From Lentinus brumalis (Eukaryota > Basidiomycota > Agaricomycetes > Polyporales > Polyporaceae), in the NCBI GenBank assembly GCA_001792895.1, contig MARA01000103.1, forward strand, positions 1 through 33,223: a stretch of DNA of 33,223 bases, written 5' to 3'. A program made the position numbers and the translations under genes. The notes beneath the pieces were generated by a model. It had not been told where the DNA came from. It made no database searches and worked only from the letters and a program-made list of their open reading frames with translations. Positions 20,744 through 29,773 of this stretch are shown piece after piece. Positions within the stretch are counted from its first letter, which is position 1. Each line of letters begins with the position of its first letter.

Positions 20744-21311
20744 GGCGTTGTGGCGACCAAAACCGTCAAACCCGGCTCTAAGTTGCGCCGAGGCTAGAAT
20801 CAGCCCTCTATGCATAAACGGGCTAGAGGTTCGTGAACGCAACCATGTGCCGTTTCGAGATTCGTCTCCAGCCGTTTGACACAACCCTAGAACTTCGAGC
20901 CCTTCCGCAACATTGTGGAGCACTTACAGTTCATGCGCATAAAGACCACGCCTTCCCAACGCTGAAGGCTCTGATATCATTACAACCTGTCTGCGATAGC
21001 TCCACACTCTCATTCCCTAGGTCGTCTTCTCTGTGCTTCTTCGCTAATGCGGAAGGTTTCTCCACAGTGTCCAATTCTCCTTGACCGTCGCGGCTCTTCT
21101 TTTCCCTGCACTCCACCCATGCATACCTTCATACGCCTGACATCTCAGTCTATACAATAACAAGCGCGCGCCGCGAAGCATCGGCCGCAGGGTTCGCCTT
21201 CACACAATTCACCAAGAAGTACGCCTGATTCCGATTTCTGCTTCTCGAACTTGACACATGCTGAGATCTTACACAAATACACTAGAACGATCCTGTCCAA
21301 GACTGCCATGC
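20744..21311. other. Region between orphan gene promoter and R2 3' end
   Basis: No gene is recognised. A 61-codon minus-strand frame at 20931-21116 is rich in charged residues but has no supporting splice context. I searched this stretch for a missing R2 tail exon ending in an aromatic DF-type motif and found none. Confidence 0.4.
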
Positions 21312-22485
21312 TCACTCCTGCCGCACGTGGGCGCCAATATACTCGCTCACCCGACGTTCGAAGAAGTTCGTTCGTGCTCCAAGCACACTCGTCTCCATGA
21401 ACGGAAACTGTAAAGAGTAAGACGTCGTTCTCAAGCCCATCAATATGTCACTGACCGGATTAGCCTTTCCAAACCAAGGTTGCAAGCCCAGACCTTGAAG
21501 TAGAAAGTCTCCGACATACTCCACGTAGTCGCGCATCAGCCCAATGTTCATCCCCGCGAGCGGTCGTGGCAGCGCAGCTATGATGCCAGATCAATGCCTG
21601 AAGCAAACAGAACGCCATCCTGCTCACCTCGGAAGAAGTTATGCTCAAGATCGACCGCCTCTGCGACCATCCGACGTACCATATCCTCCGGAACCTTCGC
21701 CCGAACGTGCTTGTACAACAAACAAGCAAATGCCGTGTGCATCCCTTCGTCTCTTGCGATCAACTCGTTTGACTGACTCAACGCAGGCATCAGCCCGCGG
21801 CTTCGCACCCAGAACACTGCAGCAAACGACGAGGAGAAGAATATCCCTCGACGATCGCAAACGCCACCAGCCGAGTCGGAAAGTCGCTCTCCGACGACTC
21901 TATCCATCGCAGGCACCAGTCTGCTTTCGCCTTCACCGCAGGAATGTTTCGATCGCTGAGAACAGTCTCTTTTGCTCGCGCTCGTCATTGATCAGCGAGC
22001 GCAAAAGCAAGCTGTACGTCTCCGAGTGAATGTTCTCCCTACAATTCAACTCGTCAGAACGATAACTGCTCGAATGGCCTCTCACTCACATCATCATTTG
22101 GAATCCGTAGAAACACCGTGCTTCCGCCAACTGGACCTCCGCACAAAACCGTTGCGCGAGATTCTCCACAACGATACCATCTGACGCCGCAAAGAACGCC
22201 ATAATCATCGACAGAAACGTTCGTTCGTCGGGGCTGAGGGCGCCCTCCCAATGCTCCACGTCCACATTGATCTTTCGAATCTCTTCCGCCGTCCAGAACG
22301 ACGCTTGCGCCGTCTTGTACGCCTTCCATAACTAGTACGTCGAAACGTCCCAGTTAGCACGACAGAAGACCTAACAGAAGTTACGCACGCACATCAGGAT
22401 ACTTGATCGGAAACAGCACGAAGCGCGAACGCTCGGGAACAAGAATGAGCTCGCGTACGTTGGACTCTGCGGTGGGACTGTTCAT
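21312..22485 (-). CDS. RNR2: Ribonucleotide reductase small subunit (R2) paralogue, apparent frameshifts, no C-terminal tail
   Basis: R2 carries the diiron-tyrosyl radical used by R1. Exons in transcript order are 22485-22393, 22331-22090, 22038-21628, 21577-21456 and 21407-21312, about 321 residues after allowing two missing bases in exon 3. Metal ligands and radical site occur in order: AASDGIV (Asp), MENIHSETY (Glu, His, Tyr), IVEG (Glu) and RDEGMHT (Glu, His). Also seen are [27 protein letters not shown] and [11 protein letters not shown]. Frame breaks fall near 21941-21950 and 21839-21849; each is fixed by one base, and the exon length then matches the expected phase. The protein ends soon after RRVSEY with GAHVRQE. 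The usual acidic, phenylalanine-ending tail that docks on R1 is absent. Decay, sequencing error or specialisation are all possible. Confidence 0.87.
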
Positions 22486-22530
22486 GATACCGCTGCTGCT
22501 GATCCCGGTATCCTTCGCTAGCCAGCGTTC

Positions 22531-22540
22531 CTTTATACCT
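22531..22540 (-). promoter_or_regulatory. TATA box of R2
   Basis: AGGTATAAAG on the minus strand lies about 46 nt upstream of the R2 ATG at 22485. The promoter core thus looks intact. Confidence 0.5.
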
Positions 22541-23015
22541 CGCTCTCCCAAGGGTCCTCTTCCGCTTCTCTAACTACCGGGCCGAGGACCCTTCCCCACC
22601 GGCGTGGCCCACAATAGACTTCACCCTAGATTTCACCCTAGATACCACAGATGTTCAGACCTTCGACATACGAAGCTCATGTCAACGTCTTTCCTCACCA
22701 CTCGCGCCCTATCCACACACGGACGACAGGGTCCCGACAAGTCTTTCACCGAACATCCGACGACAGGGTCCGTACGGGTCTTGCACTCGACATATGAACA
22801 CGATGACGCAACTACTCCATCTTGCCAGTACTACAAATAGTCGCCATACCTCCGATCACAGCCTCCGCATACCCATTATCCTGTTCCATGACAAACGCTC
22901 TCGTCCAGCCGCTTCTCGATCTCGTACACGAGCTCCCCTCCGTAGCTCTCCAAGCCACCGCGATCAGTTCCTCTGGTCCGTGACGCTGCTCGCTATACAG
23001 TGATCAAATTGTTGA
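22541..23015. other. R2-Helitron divergent intergenic region with hairpin and short tandem repeat
   Basis: AGGGTCCTC (22551-22559) and GAGGACCCT (22584-22592) form a perfect 9-bp inverted repeat with a 24-nt loop. TTCACCCTAGAT is present twice head-to-tail at 22620-22643. The 5' end of the Helitron must lie in or near this stretch, but no unambiguous TC terminus is visible. Confidence 0.45.
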
Positions 23016-24363
23016 ATGACTCCAGGCACAGATTCCGAGCGCGACGGATATGACCAGACTACCGCGAACGCTGCGCAGAACATGGGTATGTCACCGTTCA
23101 TCGGTCCATTCAATAATATGACTTACTGGACGACTCGCAGAAATATGCGCGGCGTTGTCCGCTCCGCGCAACAACGCCGACGACCCGCTCATAAGTGCGT
23201 CCTCACCACCGCCCGTAACATGTCGATTGACCGCAGCAACAATAGGTCGCATAAATCGTTCAAACGATGGGACTAACCGCCTCGATTGGTGTGCCGAGTC
23301 CGATTTGGCGCTCGACTACACACACATCGTCAAGGCCATACTCATCACAACTAGCACTTTGCGTCTGGACGAAGTGAATGCAACTTACGATGACGTTCTT
23401 GTGAATGCGGGCATCACTCGTCTGCTATCCTTGTACACCGTGTGGCTGCCCCGTGACCTTCGCCAGCTCGCCGAGCTCCATAGTGTCGCCCTGCCGTACA
23501 GGCCCAATCGTTCCATGCTCATCGAGCGACTCCTTGCTCATGACTGTGACCCGCGTTGTCCTCCCTACGTGGTGGTGTTCACCACTCGCTCCGAACTTCG
23601 CGCGCCAGAGCAAGTCGGAGTGCCACCACCTGCCAGGGCCCCGTCCCTTCACCCCGACACTGAAACATCGTACTTACAGATCGCGGACGACTCGATCCGT
23701 TCCTCAATCATACGCGAATGGCAAGACGTCGTTTCCACCACTAGCTTCCAATCTGCCGTCTGCTCTCCTTGCGGTCGACAATTCTCCCGTCACGAACTAT
23801 CATCAATCCACCCCCACGACTTCGACCTAACCCTTCTCAGGAACGACGCCATCCCACCCCACACTCGGCCTTCCACGTATGCCTTCGAACTCTACGAGCG
23901 CGCCCTTCTTCATCCCAGGGGCATGTGCGATCCTTGGCATCTTGCCGAGGTATTGATGTGCACGAACTGTAGCCGTGAGCTTGTCCACCATAGGCGCATG
24001 CCCCGTCTCTGCTTCGCCAATTGGCTCTATTATGCACACGATGAACTCCCTCCTGCCGTCGCCGAAGCATTTCGTCGCAGTTCACCTTTCGACAGACTAC
24101 TTGTAGCCCGAGCTCGGGCCAGCCGTATATCCTTCCGCTTTACCGAGCTTCCCAATCGCAACAAACTTAACATAGACAATCCCGAAGCTCACAAAGCCCA
24201 TGCGTCCGCACAGAAGTTCTTGAAGGGCAACGTCCTCGTAATGCCACAGAACTCAACTCACCTCAATAACGTACTCCCCCCCCCGCGTCCGTCATACGCG
24301 ATACCGTCTGCGCCGTCTTCGTCGGCAAGACCAGGCCCACGAAGGCTACGATTGGAGGTTTAA
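23016..24363 (+). pseudogene. Helitron RepHel N-terminal segment
   Basis: Exon 23016-23085 joins in phase to 23141-24363 across a 55-nt intron. The segment includes a SAP-like helical stretch (LPRDLRQLAELHSVALPY) and a zinc-binding-like block with CSPCGRQFSRHE, HPRGMCDPWHLAE, CTNCSRELVHH and FANWLYYAHDELP, typical of fungal Helitron N-termini. The frame breaks in a run of nine C at 24276-24284. One more C would carry the frame into VIRDTVCAVFVGKT and onward to the next segment at 24387, which argues for a homopolymer length change. Confidence 0.75.
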
Positions 24364-24386
24364 GCCCCATCCTAGTTCGGAAGTCA

Positions 24387-25382
24387 GTGGTCGAAACTAT
24401 CATTAAATTTCTGATATCCCGCAATCCATTCTATCTTCCCGATGATCAGACCTTCTTCGGCCTAAGCCAATCGAACCTCCGCAACATCTTCGCCCCCGAT
24501 CAGGCCGACAACGATGTGGGAGTCCCATGCGCGATGGATATCGGGTTCATCGAGGACTCGGATGCAATTCAGGCCACAACGTCTGACTATACGCACCGCA
24601 GCGATCACGCCGACTTGCCCTCCGCAGACGAATCCGACTCGCTCTTGATGGAGAACGTTGGCTATACGTGCGGCGACGATTCCCCCCGTTCCTATCGAGA
24701 CATGAAACTCCACGCTCTCGCCCATTGTCTGAATGGTGGCTCCTTCATACGTTCGCAAGCCGGCGAGACCTTCGTCCCCGACTTCCAAAACCCCGCGCTC
24801 TTAACCTGGCTGTTCCCCCACCTTGATCCTTGGGGCATCGGCGGGTTCCACCACCCCGATCGCCCACAATCGATCACTATGGAAGAGCAGCTAACGTACC
24901 TTCTGCAACTTGCCGACAGTCCATTCCAACGCGACCCCGACTTCGCCTTCGTCTACTTCAACATCCTCCAAAAGAAAGCCGTCTGCGACACGGTCCACTT
25001 CCGCATCAAAGCTTCCGAGCAACGGCGTATAGTCAGTCAGCTCCTGGCCGTCGACAAAACCGTCCTCGCACAGCTCATCTCGCACTGCAAAACCGACGAA
25101 AATTACAGCCCACAAACACCAGACGAGGCACGCCTACTGGCCCTTGTCAATAGTGTCAGCTCCATACTACACAACATACCCGGTACCACGGGCTATAAAC
25201 TACACCTCCGTAACGAGATTCGGGCCCTCGTCAACTATCTCGGCACTCCTGCTTTCTTCATCACCCTCAATCCATCCGACATCCACCACCCCTCGTTCGC
25301 CTCTATGCTGGTCAAGCCGTCAGTCTTGAAGATGCTTCCGTTGGTGAATCCCTCACCGACTGGCGCAGAAGACTGCTCGTAG
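24387..25382 (+). pseudogene. Helitron-like N domain segment
   Basis: This continues the RepHel polypeptide after the poly-C frameshift. Recognisable blocks are LLMENVGYTCGDDSPRSY, LTWLFPHLDPWGIGGFH, MEEQLTYLL, DPDFAFVYFNILQKK, NIPGTTGYKLHLRNEIRALV and TPAFFITLNPSDIHHP. These match the conserved Helitron helicase-like domain that precedes the HUH site. The frame is lost again near 25300-25320, just before the LTDWRRRLLVAKNPGACAMF stretch that starts the next frame. Confidence 0.8.
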
Positions 25383-25405
25383 CGAAGAACCCCGGAGCCT
25401 GCGCC

Positions 25406-26829
25406 ATGTTCTTCCACACAATGGTCTCCAAGTTCATCTCGATAATCCTCCGCTACGGTCGCACGGACCGTGGGCTCTTCGGTACCTGCGATGCGTACTA
25501 CGGTACTGTCGAGGCTCAAGCTCGCGGAACTCTTCACTGTCATATGCTGATTTGGATTAAAGACCACCCGTCCCCACAACAAATGAGAGACCTCATGGTC
25601 TCCGATGAAGCATATCAACAACGGATGTTCGCGTGGCTGGAAAGCCTCATCAAATGCGAACCCATGGGCTGCTCCGAGCTTGTTCACGCATCCTCCCCAC
25701 ACGCTGCCCGACGCCCTCGTCACTCGGAAAGTGCTGGCTACGTCCATCCCGGCGTCCGCACGCTTCCGAGGATCGACACACTGCTCCCATCCGATTTCAA
25801 ACAACAATACCAGCGCATGGTGAACGACCTTGTCGAACAGTTCAATTGGCACGAGCATACAGACACTTGCTGGAAGTACCTACGAAGGAATCAACCCCGG
25901 ATTGACTCAAACTGCCGAATGCGCATTGACGGCAGCACTCGACCTGTCACTGTCCTTGATCCAGATACTCTCTCCATTCTCTTGCGCCGACTTCATCCTT
26001 GGATCGCGAACTACAACGACCTCGTGATATTCCTTCTTCAGGCGAACATGGACATCAAGCATATCGGCTCCGGCGAAGGCGCCAAAGCGCTCATCTTCTA
26101 CATCACGGACTACATAACCAAGTCTTCCGTACCCGCGCATCTCGGACTCGCTGCGCTCATGTACGCCATCAACCGTGCTGACGCCAAGTACACAGGCGTA
26201 CCAGAATGGACTGATCGTCAGGATAGTGGCGCCTTGACTATCCTCGTCAACAGCATGGTCTCGCGCATCGAGATCTCTGAAGCGCAGGTCATGAGCCATC
26301 TCCTAGGTGGAGGCGACCACTACTCCAGTCACCATTTCAGATTACTACACTACACATCTTTTGAACGCCTCCTCCTTCGCTATTGCAGTCCTCATGGCCT
26401 CCCGCCCTCTCCCACCGTTGAAGTACAAACCCCTCCGATAGCCCGATCTCTCTCGCGGCCGAGCAACCCCCGTCCTCTCCCAATCTGGTTCCACCCCCTG
26501 TCCTCTCCGACGCTCGTGGAGATGTGCAGATGCCTGACGCAGAGAACGAACTCGTCACCCTCACATTCGGTCCCGGTTCCATCTCCGCCGTCACTCAACA
26601 ACAAGACTACTTCCTCCGGCCTGCCGATGAACCCTTCGCATCCATGCCACTCTACCACTACGTGGGTATGACAGAGAAGATTACACGTGCAGCCGAGGCA
26701 CGTCGTCTGAGTAACCATTCACCGAACACAGGATCCGACCTCCCCGCCGCGGCCGACCCGAGCAAGAACGTGGAGCGTTTCTTCACTCCCACCCACAACA
26801 CGATACACATCTCGTCCGCAAGCGCGTAG
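25406..26829 (+). pseudogene. Helitron Rep (HUH endonuclease) segment
   Basis: The HUH metal-binding motif is visible as GTLHCHMLIW. The nicking tyrosines lie in FYITDYITK about 180 residues later. Supporting blocks are RYGRTDRGLFGTCDAYYGT, NWHEHTDTCWKYLR, CRMRIDG, VIFLLQANMDIKHIGSGEGAKA and HLLGGGDHYSSHHFR. This enzyme nicks and joins single DNA strands during rolling-circle transposition. The frame changes around 26400-26430. The continuation from 26524 carries VTLTFGPGSISAVTQQQDYF and PLYHYVGMTEKITR, then breaks again near 26800. Confidence 0.82.
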
Positions 26830-27263
26830 TCTGGGTAGTACCGGTGATACTCGGGAATCGTTTGCCTCGAGCCGACCGCAGCATCGAAGAGAAGGAGCTC
26901 TGGGCCCGATCGATCCTAACGCTCTTCGTCCCCTGGAGGACTCCCGCAGATCTCAAATATGTCAACGAGACGTGGATTGATGCCTACGAACGTCACCTTC
27001 CTAGCATCACATCCGTTCACCGCAGGATCATACACAACATCGGAGTCCTGAGCGAATGCAAAGACGCTCGCGATAAGGCGATATCAGACATGCGCAACGG
27101 GCGGACAGCATCTGCTGCTGTATTGGGTTCCGTCCGCGACCTCGTCCAGTCGAGCCGCTACCATCACGATGAAGAACACTCCCACCGCCTGACCTACCGT
27201 CCCATGCGCCAGGCATCGAACTTGATTCTGGACGTATGTCACCGGATGGCGCGCGTGATTTGA
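26830..27263 (+). pseudogene. Helitron linker between Rep and helicase
   Basis: After a frame change near 26775-26815 the frame reads HLVRKRVVWVVPVILGNRLP, ILTLFVPWRTPADLKY and HRRIIHNIGVLSECKDARD. These are conserved blocks joining Rep to the helicase in basidiomycete RepHel proteins. It ends near 27263; one more frame change at about 27200-27240 leads into the helicase frame. Confidence 0.7.
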
Positions 27264-29179
27264 CTTCCGCTGTCGACGGACTAATATCTACCGCTGCCCG
27301 CGTCGCCCTCGATCAAACAATGCAGATCAAAAGCCCCACCTCCAGCATCCGTACCTTCGGCGACCACGTACAAATCGCCGAAGCCGATAGTACTAGGATT
27401 GCTGCGCACCAGTCGGGCATGCGCGAACTCAAACGCCGACGCCGACCTCCTCCCCCTCCCGAACCGACAATCCCGCCGGTTCCTCGCCCTCACGCCCATG
27501 AACCCCGTGCACCCACCCTAGACATCGCTCACCTACAGGGTGCAAGCACTGCACCTCCGCTCCATCCTAACCCACAACATTCGACGACGACGACTCGCTC
27601 TGGCATAGACCCAAGTGGGGTCATTCGTCAAGTCATTCTCGAGCACGGCCTACAACACAACCCAGAACAACTCCGCGCATTCGAGATCGTGGCCAGACGC
27701 GTATGCTATGGAGGACCACAGCTGCTCATGTACATCGCCGGCGTCGGCGGCACAGGTAAATCCTACGTTGTGACTGCTATCTTACGTCTGTTTTCCCTCC
27801 TGGGCCGTCGTCAACAGATCCTTGTCTCGGCTCCAACCGGAGCCGCCGCAATTCTGATCGGCGGTTACACGATCCACTCCCTGCTTATGCTTCCGCATCA
27901 CGACCACACCGACCTTCAACCTCTCGTATTCTTATGGGCCAACGTTCTGTACCTCATCATCGACGAAGTTTCCATGATCAGCGCGCCTCTCCTCTCTGAT
28001 ATATGCACCCGTCTTCAACACGCCAAAGGCAATCATGGTCTCGCTGAAGACATTCCTTTCGGCGGCGTTAACGTAATCTTCCTCGGCGACTTCGGCCAAC
28101 TAAAGCCCGTCCGCAGCCCTCCCCTATACAGCCACCGTTATACAAAGGCCCCGACCATCCAAGACACCCAGCGAACTCCCGGAGTGAAGGCCCTCAAAGG
28201 CATCTACCTCTGGCGATCAGTCAAAACCGTCGTTATCCTCCGTAAGAATCAACGACAGTCAGGCGATCCTCACTACGCCGCACTCTTGGCGAGGATTCGC
28301 GAAGGCCAGAGCGGCAACGCCCGTCGAGCAAACACTGCCGACGACTACGCCGCCCTTTCAACTCGCCTCCTCCAGAACTTCGACGCGACCACAATGGCCC
28401 GCTTCGCTGATGCGCCCATCATTGTCGGTATCAAAACAATCAGAGATCCTCTCAACGAACGATTGCTCCAACACCACGCGCACAAGATCGACGCGACTGT
28501 TCATTACTATCACTCCCGCGACCGCATTGCGCGAATGCCCCCTGGACGCAGCGACTGCGAACTCCTCTGGAACTTGTCATCCAGCAAGACAAATGACAGC
28601 CTTGGTAAGCTTCCTCTATTCCCTGGTATGAAGGTCATGATACAGGAGAACATTGCTTTCGCGTGCAACGTTGTCAACGGAGCTGTGGGGACCGTTCGCG
28701 ACATCAACTACGAAGAAGAAGACCACATTCGCTATATATCTGTGGTCTACGTCGAAGTTTCTGGTGCCGGTCGTCACTTCGGTATCGAAGACAACGACGT
28801 CATTCCCATCTTTCCCGTACCGACGACCTTCAATTGGATCAAGGTACCAAAAACAACCACCCGGCCCGCACTGGAGATCAGTGTAACTCGCATGCAGCCT
28901 CCACTCCTGCCCGCATACGTGATCACCGACTACAAAGCTCAAGGCCGCAGCCTGACCACAGCCATAGTCGACCCCGACAGTGCACTGTCTCTGCAAGGAG
29001 TCTACGTAATGCTGTCCCGCGTTCGAAGCATGGACGGACTCGCCATTCTCCATCAATTCAGACCAAGCAAAATCGAAGCCCGCCTTTCCCAGGAACTCAG
29101 AGATGAGTTTGCACGCCTTCAACAATGTGATACTGACACCCGCACTGCGTACAACTCCGATCCTCTGCAGTATGCTTGA
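27236..29179 (+). CDS. Helitron PIF1-family helicase domain, intact frame
   Basis: The frame of 647 codons is fully open. Helicase motifs occur in order: Walker A IAGVGGTGKSYVV, motif Ia with SAPTGAAAILIGG, Walker B LIIDEVSM, motif III VIFLGDFGQLKPV, motif IV-like VVILRKNQRQ, motif V DYKAQGRSLTTAIVD and motif VI VMLSRVRSMDGLAIL. It is a 5'-3' superfamily 1B helicase that unwinds the nicked strand during Helitron transposition. The first 130 or so residues are linker with proline-rich RRRRPPPPPEPTIPPVP. The ATG is probably not a native start; in an active element this is the C-terminal half of RepHel. Confidence 0.88.
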   Translation: MSPDGARDLTSAVDGLISTAARVALDQTMQIKSPTSSIRTFGDHVQIAEADSTRIAAHQSGMRELKRRRRPPPPPEPTIPPVPRPHAHEPRAPTLDIAHLQGASTAPPLHPNPQHSTTTTRSGIDPSGVIRQVILEHGLQHNPEQLRAFEIVARRVCYGGPQLLMYIAGVGGTGKSYVVTAILRLFSLLGRRQQILVSAPTGAAAILIGGYTIHSLLMLPHHDHTDLQPLVFLWANVLYLIIDEVSMISAPLLSDICTRLQHAKGNHGLAEDIPFGGVNVIFLGDFGQLKPVRSPPLYSHRYTKAPTIQDTQRTPGVKALKGIYLWRSVKTVVILRKNQRQSGDPHYAALLARIREGQSGNARRANTADDYAALSTRLLQNFDATTMARFADAPIIVGIKTIRDPLNERLLQHHAHKIDATVHYYHSRDRIARMPPGRSDCELLWNLSSSKTNDSLGKLPLFPGMKVMIQENIAFACNVVNGAVGTVRDINYEEEDHIRYISVVYVEVSGAGRHFGIEDNDVIPIFPVPTTFNWIKVPKTTTRPALEISVTRMQPPLLPAYVITDYKAQGRSLTTAIVDPDSALSLQGVYVMLSRVRSMDGLAILHQFRPSKIEARLSQELRDEFARLQQCDTDTRTAYNSDPLQYA

Positions 29180-29481
29180 ACAGCACTTTCCCTTTCACTC
29201 TTCCGACCCCAACCTTATTGACCACTAACATACACACATGACGACATGCCTTCGCCTCGCTCCATCCTCCTCCCAACTCTTCCTTGAACGTTCATACTTG
29301 ATCCTCATTTGAAACTGCCCATTCGCTCCTACAGGCCCGCATGTAGCGTGCCACATCCACGACGTACGCTCTGCGCATCCTTCCCTGTTCCCGGCTACAT
29401 AACACTGCATACTATACGACTTGACTCATTGAAAAAGACCCTACCAAACACATATGGCCATAGTGCCAGGTTTACCTGGAT
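29180..29481. other. Helitron 3' flank and intergenic region
   Basis: No gene is recognised in this C/T-rich stretch, which probably holds the Helitron 3' terminus. A run of five A at about 29432 would be a Pol III stop for the tRNA-like sequence on the minus strand. Confidence 0.35.
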
Positions 29482-29553
29482 GACTCGAGTGGGATTCGAA
29501 CCTGCCAACGTCTAACTGATCACAGCAGAAGCGTTGCCTACTACACAGCCCGC
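29482..29553 (-). pseudogene. tRNA-like sequence (His-GTG-like)
   Basis: On the minus strand a perfect B box GGTTCGAATCC follows, at tRNA spacing, a CTGTGAT loop with GTG in the anticodon position, a 3-bp anticodon stem and an A-box-like TGTGTAGTAGG. The acceptor strand TCGAGTC has no 5' partner and the T stem has two mismatches. It is a degenerate tRNA or SINE head next to the Helitron 3' side. Confidence 0.38.
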
Positions 29554-29773
29554 TTCCCAACTAAGCTAAAACTACGTGTATACGACAATCGACTGCAGCA
29601 TGGACACTCGTGGCCAGGTCTGCCCGGAGGGGCCCTGTCCTTATGCAAACATCTAGCCAAATCATGCCAGAGCTCATGAGAATGCGGGAGGGACAAACTG
29701 GGAGAAAATGCGATGCAGCGATAGCAGAGAGTAACCAATCCCAAATCGAAATCACCGTCCGAAGAACTTCCCC

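Larger units (their letters stand above)
23016..29179 (+). mobile_element. Autonomous Helitron (rolling-circle transposon), coding part
   Basis: The segment carries, in order, the N-terminal cysteine/histidine domain, Helitron-like N domain, HUH-type Rep nuclease and PIF1-family helicase of basidiomycete RepHel proteins. Helitrons move by single-strand nicking by Rep and strand unwinding by the helicase. The reading frame is interrupted at about five points (24276-24284, 25300-25320, 26400-26430, 26775-26815, 27200-27240), so the copy as written cannot make one RepHel protein. The non-coding ends (5' TC, 3' hairpin plus CTRR) could not be fixed. A CCAGG/CCTGG hairpin at about 29467-29480 is a weak candidate. 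Confidence 0.85.

Noticed and set aside
6532..22485. Origin of the linked R1 and R2 genes from an integrated large DNA virus
   Set aside because: Both genes are split by many typical fungal introns with conserved phases and no other virus-like gene is present; a fungal duplication is simpler.
29467..29480. CCAGG/CCTGG hairpin as the Helitron 3' terminus
   Set aside because: No CTRR end follows at the usual distance, so it is kept only as a weak candidate and the element end is left open.
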